Notes: generated from the letters alone by a model not told the origin. Shown: positions 10,501 to 19,992, numbered from the stretch's first letter. The stretch is 64,000 nt of DNA from Actinoplanes oblitus (GCF_030252345.1 NZ_CP126980.1:9619501-9683500); one strand, 5' to 3'. Program-made: numbers and translations.

Positions 10501-10853
10501 TCCACCGCCGCCAGCGCGGAACCGGGAGCTCGCGCCAGCGACACCGGCAAGTCGCCGGCGCGCTGCCGGGCCGTCGCCGACAGCGTGGCGCGCGCCGATC
10601 CGGCCTTCGGCCACACCGGTTCGGGTACGGCGTACGCCGGCTGCTTCGGCGTCGGCCAGCCGAGGCCGCGAACCTCGCCGCCGTCGCGATCGAGCTTCTC
10701 GACCTGGCTCGTCAGATGCTTCCCGTCGCCCGGCGGGGCCGCGCTTGCGGCCGGCGCTGCCAGCATCGATGCGGCGAGTACCGCTGCGGCCAAAGCTTTC
10801 GGCAGATGTCTTGCGTACGCGGCGCGGACCGGGCGCCGTCTCGGACTCACCAC
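4530..10853 (-). CDS. Secreted RHS/YD-repeat polymorphic-toxin-like protein with PD-(D/E)XK tail
   Basis: Protein of about 2107 residues. A twin-Arg-containing basic n-region, a hydrophobic core (KALAAAVLAASMLAAP) and ASA make a signal peptide. The N-terminal third (GGVEPKINLSYSSSSVDGR) is the usual lead-in of actinobacterial wall-associated RHS proteins. Many YD repeats follow (for example TYTYNAKDEL, YKYDIRGRLIE, VYAYDALGRKLS). The RHS core ends with YDPVLGRFISVDPEQ and NAYAYANSNP, the canonical boundary before a variable toxin. The tail has PDIVYID (Pro-Asp near 1935) followed by FWEVKS (Glu-x-Lys near 1951), the PD-(D/E)XK nuclease signature, then a Gln/Pro-rich linker and a Cys-containing end. 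The start is GTG at 10853 behind GGAGAG; the frame is open to 10937. Nuclease activity and target are inferred. Confidence 0.88.
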   Translation of the reverse strand: MVSPRRRPVRAAYARHLPKALAAAVLAASMLAAPAASAAPPGDGKHLTSQVEKLDRDGGEVRGLGWPTPKQPAYAVPEPVWPKAGSARATLSATARQRAGDLPVSLARAPGSALAAVDVQVLDRAKLPARWRDGMVARLSVPAATATATAMNTAKTSDKAAVSVDYSGFQYAYGAEWASRLRLWRLPECALTTPDRAECSATPLPTRREGASVTAVTQATTLVALAAAPAGDSGDFTATSLAPSSTWAVGQYSGAFEWNYPMRVPPMPGGVEPKINLSYSSSSVDGRSSATNNQPSWIGEGFDFWPGFIERRYVGCSDDKADSPNNPSQTGDLCWRSSNAVLSLNGTGSELVYESGKGWHARSEDGSKVERLTGASNGDNDGEYWKVTGSDGTQYFFGQSSGSNSTWTVPVYGNHSGEPCHATAFSDSDCEQAWRWNLDYVVDPRGNTMSLSYAKETNQYAAEATSSKNVSYVRGGTLTRIDYGTWDRGSSDRSTTPTAQVIFESADRCLADCSTHDGSHWPDTPWDQECKAGATSCDDYSPTFWTTKRLAKITTRVWDTSAATPAWQDVDSWTLGHSFPSPGDGQKAGLWLSSVTHTGLVGTPIAMPPTTFDPVALRNRVLTKTNTTNNWQRLAAIHTETGAIIQVTYSLPECTASDLPSSPQNNTKLCFPVVGPDPYSTSGGDITEWWHKYVVRQITETDIQLADGHQAPPKNTYFTYGGTPAWHYADDDGLSKPKYKTWNQFRGYGTVDVQVGDSAKTLTRTTYLRGMHGDKLAPTGGVRSVTVPASVGSETVYDEDQFAGMIREQVIYNGSTSKPVSKIVNVPWRSAPTASRTINGDTVTARFVNYQTVYQSTALGVDGSRGWRTTSTTSQFDDAYGTVESQQDNGDIAKSGDEKCTTTVYNRNVAKNIVTLPRRTTVTALPCGTAPTSADHMISDSQLFYDGATDPATAPVYGENTRADALRSWTAAGGTVWRTVAKTGFDAFGREISETDLRGNTSSIAYSPATGPVLKKTTTTQQGWVSSDELNPYWGLPWKATDANGKVSEATYDGLGRVSAAWNKGWSRTSNPSKPSSKYEYVYSATRSAYPYVKTEALNAGGGYTVSYNILDGFLRPRQTQAAAVGGGRVVTDTLYDAAGRAETTFQAHAEPDSPSGTLWWEPDWSVPAQTRTVYDQANRATASIFLSGDGVTNVVERWRTSTTYEGDRTTVVPPTGGTVETKIVDADGRTVELRQYNSAQGSAGTYYRTTYTYNAKDELAAVADDAGDAWTYKYDIRGRLIESKDPDKGLTRSGYTDYDELQYTIDANDQILVYAYDALGRKLSTSDGSLVNGVPTATTKRAEWVYDKLYTGVTVRGQLTQSLRYVGADTYKSQVRGFTDRGQPTGVNYVIPASQTGLAGTYVYGFGYSPYTGQPTSISYPAGGGLPDEGVTTGYDATTGLPTTLTSLWSSTGTYVAGQQYTSYAEPTVTTLKTAGGVYTEQNVSYDVYTRRVDTVTVKPETATGTVSNVKYSYDDAGNILGLADTPQVGVADYQCYGYDALRRLTTAWTPATAVDCKTATPSVAGLGGPAPYWQDWTIDRLGNRTKEVSHAATGDTTRDYTVPAPGADVVRPHAVTGMTTTVPGQNPVTVSYGYDANGNTIGRPGTSGTQTLTWDPEGHLSTVSEGGNAVETNVYDADGNRLIRRDATGASLFLPGMEIRRTGSGSTPALSATRYYTFGDRLVASRTSSSTSSLTWLFSDNQGTQLTGVNAATQQVTIRRQTPYGTPRGTAAAWPNARGFVGGDNDPTGLVHLGARDYDPVLGRFISVDPEQDLNDPRQWNAYAYANSNPILFADPDGRMVPAEPSGPTGGSSSVDDLRSLQREVQEIKRRAANKWLSRQVNLRHEAAVQAAAAKIRRQVKAMGGNPNRVITTFRYPNGCKFHNGECDHDGKPDIVYIDDDTDTIYFWEVKSIGQTAKAAKEAKGYAQTLRQWGRFRHVRAGFALENEVFAGVPGSDEIVIVWNGTRPGAILYRTARPKKDPAAQPQPVPAEQPQTAQQPQTAPQQQTVPQQQTAPNCGAPMAALRGGGCNDYGVPNGGYSGPFGVLPLPGGVSVCVPMPVPVCV

Positions 10854-11069
10854 GAAGCTCTCCAAGATCGACAAAATCCTGTGAGCACTGTAGGACCGGC
10901 CGGTAGCGCTGTAAACAGAGAGACATGGGAATGTCACAATCGGCGCGCCGCCTCGCGGTGCGCCGGTTCGATCACTTCCCCGGCCCGCGGCAGGCGCACC
11001 CCGGCCCCCGTGACGATCGACGACGGATCGCCGTACCAGGGCGCTACCTGCCGCGCACCGCGGGACGCG

Positions 11070-11888
11070 TCAGCCGGCGGCCCGGACGATGAGCTTGACG
11101 ACCGCGTCCGGACGGGAGACCGCGACTGCGTGCGAAGCACCCTTGACCGTCACGGTGGCACGTGAACCGGCGCGGTCAGCCATGAACTTCTGTGCCCGGA
11201 GGGGGATGTTCTTGTCGGCGCCGGCCAGCAGGAACCACGAGGGGATGCCCGCCCAGGCGGGCTCGCCGGACGCCTCGTTCAACGCGGTGTCCCGGACGGG
11301 GCGCTGGGTGCTCGCCATGAGAGCCGTCTGTCGCGCCGGAACGTCGGCCGCGAACTGCTGCCGGAACAGCGAGGGCTTGATGTAGAGGTCGTTGGAGCCG
11401 TCCGGCAGCGCGACCGGTGCCAACGTATCGCCCAGCGTGCTACCGGGGTAGCTCGCGGCGAGCTCCGCCGCGGACTCCCCTTCGGCCGGGGCGAAGGCGG
11501 CCACGTACACCAGCGCCTTCACCTTCGGGGAACGTGCCGTCACGTTGGTGATGACGGCACCGCCGTAGGAGTGACCGACAAGCACCACGGGCCCGTCGAT
11601 GCCGGCGAGACGCGCGTCGAGGGCCTCGGCGTCCGAGCGGACTCCGCGCAGCGGGTTGGCCACGGCGACAGCGGTGAAGCCCCGCCGCTGCAACCGCTCG
11701 ATGACCGGGGACCAGCTGGCACCGTCCGCGAAGGCACCGTGGACGAGGACGATCGTGGGTCGCTGCCCACCAGCCGGGTGCGCGGCAACGACGGTCGACG
11801 TGCCGAGAAGGGCGAGCCCGGCGACAGTGACCAGCGCGGCCAGCAGAGCGGTGATGCGTACCGTGACGCGGTGCGTGAGCATGTGCAT
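11070..11888 (-). CDS. Secreted alpha/beta hydrolase
   Basis: Hydrolase with an N-terminal signal segment (LLAALVTVAGLALLGTST, about residues 14-31) ending near AAHPAG. The fold signature follows: IVLVHGAFADG (oxyanion loop), the nucleophile elbow GHSYGG with Ser107, and a late His in KGASHAVAV. This matches salicylate-esterase-like or pyrethroid-hydrolase-like alpha/beta enzymes. The substrate is not evident. It lies 10 bp downstream of a second alpha/beta hydrolase on the same strand, so the two probably form one transcript. The 216 bp between it and the RHS start hold no gene I can support. Confidence 0.85.
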   Translation of the reverse strand: MHMLTHRVTVRITALLAALVTVAGLALLGTSTVVAAHPAGGQRPTIVLVHGAFADGASWSPVIERLQRRGFTAVAVANPLRGVRSDAEALDARLAGIDGPVVLVGHSYGGAVITNVTARSPKVKALVYVAAFAPAEGESAAELAASYPGSTLGDTLAPVALPDGSNDLYIKPSLFRQQFAADVPARQTALMASTQRPVRDTALNEASGEPAWAGIPSWFLLAGADKNIPLRAQKFMADRAGSRATVTVKGASHAVAVSRPDAVVKLIVRAAG

Positions 11889-11898
11889 GTCCCGGCTC

Positions 11899-12783
<885 letters not shown>

Positions 12784-12813
12784 CTAGGGAACAGACCGGG
12801 TCTGCCGCGTCCG

Positions 12814-15564
12814 TCAGGCTACGTCTTCGGCGTACGTCATCGTGCTGCGCAGCACCCCCGCCAGCTCGCCGCGGGCGGTCACGCCCAGCTTGGGGAACAT
12901 CCGCTGGAGGTGGGTGCTCACCGTTCTGGGCGAGACGTACAGTCGCTCACCGATCTCCCGGTTCGTCAGCCCCTGCGCTGCCAACTGGGCGACATGCAGC
13001 TCGGTCGACGTGAGCCGGTCGACGGCGGCCGGGTCCTGCCGAGGCGAGGAAGCACCCGCGGCGCGCAGCTCCTGGCGCGCCCGCTCCGCCCAGGCCGATG
13101 CGCCGAGCGCGTCGAAGACCTCACGTGCGGCCTGCAGGACGACGCGAGACTCCGCGGGTCGCCGCTGACGCCGCAACCACTCGCCCAGAGCGAGCTGCAC
13201 CCGCGCCCGTTCGAACGGCCAGTCCACGGGAACGGCGGCGAGGGCCGCCCGGTAGAGCGGCTCGGCGGCGTCGGCCGGGCTCAACAGTGCCCGGCCGAGG
13301 CGCAGTCCACAGAGCAGGGCGGGGGACGGAGTCAGCTCCCCGAGCGGGGTCAGCTCCTCCAGGATGTCCCGTACCGCCTCCGCGGACTCGCTCCGTACGC
13401 CGGCCTCGACCAGCTCGGCGAGCGCGTAGAAGCGCAACCACGGGTGGAAAGCCGGGTCGGCCGGGTCGAAGACGCGGTGCAGGTGCCCGAACGCGTCGCC
13501 GTAGCGCCCCTGACAGAGGGCCGCGTGCCCGCGGGCCGTCTGCAGGATCGCCAAGGCCGGGCGCGCGCCGGCCGGCAGGGCCGCGCGCTCCGCCTCCGCC
13601 GCCCAAGCCTCCACCCGCGGGTCGCCGCAGACGGCGGCGAGTTGCGCCCGGATGGCGTGCACCATCGCGCGCACCAGGGGCTGACCGGTCTCGCTGGCCA
13701 GCTCGGCGGCCTCCTCGGCGGCGAGGGAACCAGCGCGTACGTCACCGAGCCGCGCGGAGCTGCCTGCCTGGACGCAGAGCGCCCGAGCCAGCATCGACAA
13801 CCGGCCCCGCGCCCGCAGGACGTCCAGCGATCGTGCCGTCAGCCGGCTCGCCAGAGCCGGCGCACCCACTGTCACCGCGGCACCCCCGAGGAGCTGGTCT
13901 CCCTCGGCATCCTCGGAGGAACGCTCGAGCTGACCGGCCAGGGACTCGAGGACGGCTCGCCCGCGCTCGACCGGCGCGCAGTAGGCGCGCAGCGCCACCA
14001 GGTCGGCGTTGTCCGCGTCCACGGGCATCCGGCCGACGGCGGCGGCGACCCGCCGGCGGGCAGCCGGTCCCGGCTCGCCCCAGTAGCAGTGCAGGACCGC
14101 GCCCCACAGCATGCGCAGCCCCAGCACGGGCTCACCACCAGCGGCGATCCCGACGGCCAGCTCGGCCAGCTCGGCGGTGGCGATGCCCTCGCCCCGCGCC
14201 GCCCCCTCGATCAGCGCGATGCCGACCCAGGCCGCGCGCCCCTGGTCCCGGACCGAAAGGTCCAGCGAGCGCGCCTGAGCCAGCAGGTGCGTCGCGACGT
14301 CGCCTTGGCCCGACTCCAGGGCCAGCTCGGCCGCGCGCAGCAGCCGGTCCGCGCGAGCGTGCGGATCAGCAGTCAGTTCCGCCGCCCGCCGCATCGCGGC
14401 CAGGGCCGCGGCCACGCCGCCGCGCCGCAGGGCCCGGCCGGCAGTGGAGTCCAGGTCCCGCGCCGCCTGCTCGTCGTGGCCGGAGGTGGCGGCAGCGCGG
14501 TGCCATGCCTGCCGGTCGGGCTGCCCCTGGAGCTCGGCGGCGAGAGCGGCGTGTGCGGCCTGTCGTTCGGCGGCGGTCGCGGCGTGATGCATCGCCGAAC
14601 GGACCAGCGGGTGTCTGAAGACCATCCCCCAGGCCTCCACCAGGCCCGCACCGACCGCCGGGCTCAGGGCGGCGATGTCGACCGGCCTTCCGAGCATCCG
14701 AGTGGCGGCGGCGAGGCACTCGTCCATCGTCCCGTCACCGTTGAGGGCCGCGAGGAGCAGCACCGTCCGGGTGTCGACCGGAAGACGAGAGACCCGAGCC
14801 GTGAACGTCCTTTCCAGCCGCTCGGTCAATGGCAGCGGACCGGGGGTGAGCGCGTACGCCCCACCGACCGACTGCAGCGCGACGGGCAACTCGGTCAGCG
14901 CCAGCGGGTTCCCGGCCGCCTCCTCCAGCAATCGCTTCCGCACCTGCTGCCCCAGGCCGGGGGCCACGGTGTCGAGCAGCTCGCCGGACACCTCGTCGGT
15001 CAGCGGGTTCAGGGGCAGCACAGGTAGTCCGGCACCGGCCAGCCGATCGTCGAGGCCACGGGTGACGACGACCAGGACGAGGGGGTCCGACTCGATCCGC
15101 CGCGCGACGAACCCGAGCACATCGAGGCTGGCGCGGTCCATCCAGTGGGCATCCTCGACGACCACGAGCAGCGGTGCCTTGCCTGCCGCGTCCGACAGCA
15201 GAGTCAGCGCTGCCAGACCGACGAGATAAAGATCAGGTACGGCCTCGTCGACGAGCCCGACGGCTCCGCGCAGCGCGGCACGTTGCGGTCCCGGCAGGTC
15301 GTCGATCCCCTCTCGCAGCTGGTGGACCAGCTGGTGCAGGCCGGCGCAGGGCACGTTCTCCTCCGACTCCACCCCCACCGCCGTGATCACTCGGGTGCCC
15401 CGGCGGGCGGCCTGTGCCGCCGCCTCGGCGACCAGCGACGACTTGCCGATCCCGGCGGCCCCGAGGACGACCACCGCGCCGCCGGACCCGGAGGCGGCCT
15501 GCTCGACCAGGGCAGCCAGCACACGGCGCTCCGTCTCGCGACCCAGCAGCACCCGTCCCTGCAT
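12814..15564 (-). CDS. LAL-type LuxR-family regulator with AAA ATPase domain
   Basis: Large ATP-dependent transcriptional activator (916 aa). A Walker A box is at residues 35-42 (GAAGIGKS) and Walker B is LLVVVEDAHWMD. The middle is a long Ala/Leu-rich helical TPR-like region. The C-terminal LuxR helix-turn-helix reads LTSTELHVAQLAAQGLTNRE, then ERLYVSPRTVSTHLQRMF. I start it at the ATG at 15564, 8 nt after a GGAGCGAGG-like site, because the next 100 codons upstream are low-complexity and lie outside the family. The signal it senses cannot be read from the sequence. It may act on the two hydrolase genes downstream. Confidence 0.88.
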   Translation of the reverse strand: MQGRVLLGRETERRVLAALVEQAASGSGGAVVVLGAAGIGKSSLVAEAAAQAARRGTRVITAVGVESEENVPCAGLHQLVHQLREGIDDLPGPQRAALRGAVGLVDEAVPDLYLVGLAALTLLSDAAGKAPLLVVVEDAHWMDRASLDVLGFVARRIESDPLVLVVVTRGLDDRLAGAGLPVLPLNPLTDEVSGELLDTVAPGLGQQVRKRLLEEAAGNPLALTELPVALQSVGGAYALTPGPLPLTERLERTFTARVSRLPVDTRTVLLLAALNGDGTMDECLAAATRMLGRPVDIAALSPAVGAGLVEAWGMVFRHPLVRSAMHHAATAAERQAAHAALAAELQGQPDRQAWHRAAATSGHDEQAARDLDSTAGRALRRGGVAAALAAMRRAAELTADPHARADRLLRAAELALESGQGDVATHLLAQARSLDLSVRDQGRAAWVGIALIEGAARGEGIATAELAELAVGIAAGGEPVLGLRMLWGAVLHCYWGEPGPAARRRVAAAVGRMPVDADNADLVALRAYCAPVERGRAVLESLAGQLERSSEDAEGDQLLGGAAVTVGAPALASRLTARSLDVLRARGRLSMLARALCVQAGSSARLGDVRAGSLAAEEAAELASETGQPLVRAMVHAIRAQLAAVCGDPRVEAWAAEAERAALPAGARPALAILQTARGHAALCQGRYGDAFGHLHRVFDPADPAFHPWLRFYALAELVEAGVRSESAEAVRDILEELTPLGELTPSPALLCGLRLGRALLSPADAAEPLYRAALAAVPVDWPFERARVQLALGEWLRRQRRPAESRVVLQAAREVFDALGASAWAERARQELRAAGASSPRQDPAAVDRLTSTELHVAQLAAQGLTNREIGERLYVSPRTVSTHLQRMFPKLGVTARGELAGVLRSTMTYAEDVA

Positions 15565-15952
15565 ACCTCGCTCCGTCTTCTCCGCGCTGCTCCATCTGCC
15601 CACCGGGCGCCGCGTCACCGCCCGACCGGGTGGTCCCGTCCCGAGCCCGTCAGCCGACCGCGCTGGACCGGGAGGTGATCCGCACAATGGCACGCGCGCC
15701 GCCGCGCGGGAAACAGGGGTCGCCGGGCCCGCGGGCGTATCTCCGGACCAGCCCGGACATTCCACGTGCCCGCTGCTGACAGCGGTGATGGACGTTACTT
15801 CCGATCCCTGCCGCCGGCACCGGAGCGGAGGCGTGGGTGACGGCCGCGGCGGAGTACCCACCGCTCCGGCCGAGAAGCCACGATCAGAAGCGGCGCCTCA
15901 GCGGTGACTCGACACCAGGCCGCGCTCACCTCGATCCCGCTGCGGCGCGTGG
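15565..15952. other. Intergenic region without a supported gene
   Basis: A 388-bp stretch upstream of the LAL regulator and downstream of the DUF2993 gene. Open frames here are extensions of neighbours or out-of-frame shadows. I see no tRNA, repeat or clear terminator. It should carry the LAL promoter, but no convincing -35/-10 pair stands out. Confidence 0.5.
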
Positions 15953-16699
15953 CTAACCACATCTTCCGGCAGGCGCATCGACGCCGCGTGGAAGTGTTCG
16001 GAGGTTACTTCCGGTGATCGTGAGCCGAAGACCGTCCGCGATTGCTCGAGCCCCCTGGTAACTGAGGCCGGCGGGCAGGTGAGGCAAGTCGACTGTACGG
16101 ACTCTGGCCCTGTCCCCCAGACGGTCCGCGGAGACTCTGAGGCCCAGCAGGGGAATGCCTACCTCGGTGGGTTGGATGGTCAGGGCGGTTCCGGCAACGG
16201 TGAGTGTCGCGTAGACCGTCACGGATCGAGGCCGACCGAGCAACCGCACATTGGTGCCTATGGTGAGCTTCCCGTCGCCATCCCAGCCAAATGTCGAGTC
16301 GGCGGAATCCCGTGGTGCGTCACCTGGTGATCCGTTGGCCGCCTCGGCCGCGCCGAGACCGGCGTACGGAACAGTGATGTCGGCGGTCAACGACTTCGCC
16401 TGGATCGGGCCGCCGTGAGGCACTCTCACCTCGTGTGCGGTCGCGTCGAGCGCGGCGGTGAAGTTGCCAACTGCCAGTCGGGGTGCCCGGACCCGGACGG
16501 AGCTGTACGTCCCGCGCATCCATTGGGTCAGGAAGGGTACGCCGCCGAAACTGACTTTCGGATCCACGTCCGTGCCCGCGACGCATCGCAGGCGGTCAGC
16601 GAGGCGGTCGGCCGCTCGATCGGCGGCTGTCCGGTCAGCGGCGAACCCGGCGCCTACCAGCACGACGGCGACACCGAGGATGATCCATGACTTTCGCAC
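15953..16699 (-). CDS. DUF2993 (LmeA-like) lipid-binding-type protein
   Basis: A 248-residue exported or membrane-anchored protein. Residues 4-22 (SWIILGVAVVLVGAGFAAD) form an uncleaved anchor or signal segment. The body has DUF2993 features: an early Cys-containing helix (LADRLRCVAG), VSFGGVPFLTQWMRGTY, and repeated beta pairs that build a tubular lipid-binding fold. In mycobacteria the relative LmeA acts in lipomannan elongation. It follows the MMPL transporter on the same strand with a 93-bp gap, so both may serve envelope lipid handling. That link is inference. Confidence 0.82.
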   Translation of the reverse strand: MRKSWIILGVAVVLVGAGFAADRTAADRAADRLADRLRCVAGTDVDPKVSFGGVPFLTQWMRGTYSSVRVRAPRLAVGNFTAALDATAHEVRVPHGGPIQAKSLTADITVPYAGLGAAEAANGSPGDAPRDSADSTFGWDGDGKLTIGTNVRLLGRPRSVTVYATLTVAGTALTIQPTEVGIPLLGLRVSADRLGDRARVRTVDLPHLPAGLSYQGARAIADGLRLTITGSNLRTLPRGVDAPAGRCG

Positions 16700-16792
16700 G
16701 AGGACATGCCACCAAGCGGGGGTGAGGGTCGGCTGCCGACCGGCTGAGGGTTTGGTGAAGGGTCGCCGAGGCGACCCACCCGAGCGCGATGG

Positions 16793-19081
16793 TCACTCCT
16801 GCCGCGAAGGCGGCCTCGCGGCCGGTGTCAGCGGGCGAGTCGTTCGCCTCGGGTCCCGCGACGCCTGCCGGTCGAACGCCGCCGGGTCGGCCTCGATGGA
16901 GATCTTGGGCAGCAGCCTGTCGAGCAGCGTGGGCAACCGCCACTGCCGTTCGCCGATCAAGACCATCACCGCGGGAACGAGCAGGCAACGGACGACGGTG
17001 GCGTCGACGGCCACCGCGACGGACAGGCCCAGCCCGAACATCTTGACGATCGGGTTCGCATTGATCAGGAAGCTGGCGAAGACGGCGACCATGATGAGCG
17101 CCGCGCTGCTGATGATTTTTCCGGTGTCGGCCAGGCCGAGGCGTACCGCCCTGGGGTTGTCCCGGGTGGTGTGCCAGTGCTCCTGCACCGAGGTGAGCAG
17201 GAAGACCTCGTAGTCCATGGAGAGCCCGAACAGGATGGCGAACATCATCATCGGCACGTACGACTCGATGGGCACCGGCCCGTCCAAGCCGAGCAGCCGG
17301 ACTCCCCAGCCCCATTGGAAGACGGCGACGACAACGCCGTAGGCGGCGGCGATGGAGATCAGGTTCATGGCGGCGGCTTTGGCGGCGAGCCACAGCGACC
17401 GGAAGGCGAGCAGCACGAGCACGCAGGCGAACACCACCACGGCGCCGATCAGCAGCGGCAGCCGTTGGGAGATGCGTTCGGCCAGGTCGGCTTTGGTGGC
17501 GGTCAGCCCGCCCACGTGTGCTTCGGCGCCTTTGCCCGCCAGGGCATGTGGCAGCGTGGTGTCACGCAGCTGATCGACGAGGTCGACCGTGCGCTCGTCC
17601 GACGGTGACGTCTGCTCGGTCACGCTGAAGACCGCTACGGCGGAGTCGGCGCTGATGACCGGGTCACTGACCTGGCGGACGCCGGGGGTGCCGGACAGAG
17701 TGGTGCCCAGCGTGACCAGGCGGGGGTCCTGAGCTCGCGGGTCCTTGCCGTCCCCGGTCTTCGCGCCGGCCGGTGCGGTGGCCGGGTCGAACATCTCCAC
17801 GACCACCCGCAGCGGGCCGTTCGCACCGGGGCCGAACCCTTCGGCGAGGGCGTCGTAGGAGCGGCGCGACTCGGTAGAGGCCGGCAGCCGGCCGGCGTCC
17901 ATCTGGCCGAGCCGCAGTCCGAGCACGGGTGCGCTGAGCGCGAGCAGCACCGCGGTGGCCGCAAGCGCGGTGACGAGCGGGCGTCTGGCGACTCGCAGGG
18001 CCAGGCGGGCCCAGACGGTGTTGTCCAGTTCCTCGGGATCGGCGGCGGTGCCGCGCCGGCGGCTCGGCAGGGACAGCCGGTTGACCCGCGGTCCGAGCCA
18101 GCCGAGCAGCGCCGGCGTCAGCGTGATGGCGGATCCCAGGCTGACGGCCACGACGATGGCCGCCGAATATCCCAGCCAGCCGACGAACGAAACCCCGGAC
18201 AGCGCCAGGCCGCAGACGGCGATGATGACGGTGCCGGCGGCGAAGACGATCGCCCCACCGGAGGTCGCCGCGGTGCGACCGGCCGCTTCCTCGGGCGAGA
18301 GGCCGTCGGCGAGCAGGCGCCGGAAACGGACCACCAGGAACAGGCCGTAGTCGATGCCGACGCCCAGGCCGATCATGGTCGCCAGGGTGGCGGCGACCGT
18401 GGGGATGTCGACCGTGTCGCCCAGCAGCTTCAGCAGCGCGAGGCCGCCGCCGACGGACAGGACCGCGGTGATGATCGGAACGCCCATGGCGACAGCCGAC
18501 CCGAAGGCCAGCAGCATGACGATGATCGCCACCACGATGCCGATGAGCTCGCTGGTGTGCACCGGGCTCTTGGACAGTTGCTGACCGAGTTGCCCGCCGA
18601 TGGAGACGTCCAGACCGGCGGCGCCGGCCGGGGAGGTCGCGTCGCGCACCTGCCCCGCGAGCTCGACGGTAGCGGCGGAGTCCGACTCCGGGGTCACGGT
18701 GAGGTAGCCGATGCGGCCGTCGGCGCTCAGCGACGCGTCACCGGTCACCGGCGGGACACTGACCAGGCTGACACCGGAGATCTCACGGATCTTCTCGGCG
18801 GTGCTGCGCAGCGCGTCGGCGTACACCTTGTCGGTCAGCTTGCCCGTCGGTGCCTCCACCACGACGAAGCTCGGGTCGACCGACTTGCCGGGGAACTCGC
18901 GGTCCAGCAGCGTTTGCGCCACCGCGCTGTCGCTGCCCTCGACGGCGATGGCGTCGGCGTTGCCGCCGCCGAAGCGGTTGCCCGCCACGATCACGACGAG
19001 GGCCACCACGATCCAGGCGAGGGTCACCGCCCGGGCATGGCGGGCGCAGAACCGGCCCAGCCGATGAAGGATGTCGGTCAT
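16793..19081 (-). CDS. MMPL/RND-family membrane transporter
   Basis: A 762-residue transporter with the two-fold RND layout. TM1 is near residues 18-36 (VTLAWIVVALVVIVAG), followed by a large extracellular loop, a block of five TMs (about 175-345), a second soluble loop (about 390-540) and five more TMs (about 540-720). The conserved TM4-type segment reads MIGLGVGIDYGLFLVVRFRR and its C-terminal twin reads FGLSMDYEVFLLTSVQEHW; both carry the Asp-Tyr pair used in proton coupling. MMPL proteins export lipids or siderophores in actinobacteria. It is divergent from the response regulator at 19243 and may be its target. Confidence 0.92.
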   Translation of the reverse strand: MTDILHRLGRFCARHARAVTLAWIVVALVVIVAGNRFGGGNADAIAVEGSDSAVAQTLLDREFPGKSVDPSFVVVEAPTGKLTDKVYADALRSTAEKIREISGVSLVSVPPVTGDASLSADGRIGYLTVTPESDSAATVELAGQVRDATSPAGAAGLDVSIGGQLGQQLSKSPVHTSELIGIVVAIIVMLLAFGSAVAMGVPIITAVLSVGGGLALLKLLGDTVDIPTVAATLATMIGLGVGIDYGLFLVVRFRRLLADGLSPEEAAGRTAATSGGAIVFAAGTVIIAVCGLALSGVSFVGWLGYSAAIVVAVSLGSAITLTPALLGWLGPRVNRLSLPSRRRGTAADPEELDNTVWARLALRVARRPLVTALAATAVLLALSAPVLGLRLGQMDAGRLPASTESRRSYDALAEGFGPGANGPLRVVVEMFDPATAPAGAKTGDGKDPRAQDPRLVTLGTTLSGTPGVRQVSDPVISADSAVAVFSVTEQTSPSDERTVDLVDQLRDTTLPHALAGKGAEAHVGGLTATKADLAERISQRLPLLIGAVVVFACVLVLLAFRSLWLAAKAAAMNLISIAAAYGVVVAVFQWGWGVRLLGLDGPVPIESYVPMMMFAILFGLSMDYEVFLLTSVQEHWHTTRDNPRAVRLGLADTGKIISSAALIMVAVFASFLINANPIVKMFGLGLSVAVAVDATVVRCLLVPAVMVLIGERQWRLPTLLDRLLPKISIEADPAAFDRQASRDPRRTTRPLTPAARPPSRQE

Positions 19082-19153
19082 CGCGATCCGCTCACACCAC
19101 TACGGGCATCTGCCTCACCCCTGATCGGGGGCGTCGTCGGCTGATACCAGGAT

Positions 19154-19235
19154 TCGGAAACCGTTGTCAGTGGCACGCGGATCAGCCAACCAGCGGTTGT
19201 TTCCGATGACCGTCGCTGACCCTGACGGTTGGCTG
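19154..19235. promoter_or_regulatory. Two interleaved inverted repeats between MMPL and response-regulator genes
   Basis: TCGGAAAC (19154-19161) mirrors GTTTCCGA (19199-19206), and CAGCCAAC (19183-19190) mirrors GTTGGCTG (19228-19235). They sit in the 161-bp divergent promoter region, so they are candidate operator half-sites, perhaps for the adjacent OmpR-type regulator. There is no direct evidence of binding. Confidence 0.3.
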
Positions 19236-19242
19236 AGGACTG

Positions 19243-19992
19243 GTGCGCCATCATGTGCGGGTGACGACAACCGATCCAGCCGGGCCGGCTCGAGCCGGAT
19301 GGCCGGCGGCTGCGGCTGCGCGGGTCCTGGTCGTCGACGACGAGCAGCCGATCCTGGAGGTGTTGACGGCCACGCTGGCTTTCGCCGGCTTCGAGGTCCG
19401 CACGGCCCGCTCGGGCGCTGAGGCTCACCGGGTCGTCGCCGGGTTCCGGCCCCAGGTGGCGCTGCTGGACGTCATGCTGCCCGACGTGTCCGGCTTCGAG
19501 CTGTGCCGGCAACTACGACAGACGTACGGTGATCTGGGCGTGCTGTTCGTGACCGCCCGCGACGCCATCACCGACCGGCTGACCGGGCTGGACGTGGCCG
19601 ACGGCTACATCACCAAGCCGTTCAGCATCGCCGAAGTGATCGCTCGGCTGCGGGTACTGCTGCGCCGCATGCGAGCCCGGCAACCCGGCCTCCCCGACCC
19701 CGGCGTGCTGCACGTGGGCGATCTCATGGTCAACGAGAACAGCCACCGGGTGAGCCGCCACGGCCGGCCGGTGGACCTGACGCCCACCGAGTTCCGGGTG
19801 CTCGCTCTCCTGCTACGTCATCCGGGCCTGGTCGTCAGCAAACAGCAGCTGCTCAGCGACGTCTGGGGACACCAGTTCGGCGGCCCGGCGGCCGTCGAGA
19901 AGGTCATCAGTCAGCTGCGCCGTAAAATTGGACCGGGCCTGCTGCACACCGTCCGCGGGTTCGGCTACACGGTCCGCGACAGCGCGTCATGA
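19243..19992 (+). CDS. OmpR-family response regulator with shortened receiver loop
   Basis: Receiver plus winged-helix regulator (249 aa). Acidic residues Asp32/Asp33 are in VLVVDDEQP, the phospho-Asp is Asp76 in LLDVMLPD, the switch Thr is Thr104 and the invariant Lys is Lys125 (ITKPFS). The loop before that Lys is GLDVADGY, where relatives, including the neighbour at 21434, have a GADDY-type loop; one residue is missing and one Asp has become Gly. The C-terminal DNA-binding domain is intact (LTPTEFRVLALLLRHPG). The GTG start at 19243 follows TGAGGA. Its 3' end overlaps the convergent kinase gene by 28 bp. Confidence 0.9.
   Translation: MRHHVRVTTTDPAGPARAGWPAAAAARVLVVDDEQPILEVLTATLAFAGFEVRTARSGAEAHRVVAGFRPQVALLDVMLPDVSGFELCRQLRQTYGDLGVLFVTARDAITDRLTGLDVADGYITKPFSIAEVIARLRVLLRRMRARQPGLPDPGVLHVGDLMVNENSHRVSRHGRPVDLTPTEFRVLALLLRHPGLVVSKQQLLSDVWGHQFGGPAAVEKVISQLRRKIGPGLLHTVRGFGYTVRDSAS

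Noticed and set aside
15789..16014. Short repeated GTTACTTCCG in the region upstream of the LAL gene
   Set aside because: Only 10 bases, and the second copy is inside the DUF2993 coding sequence; no further similarity around them.
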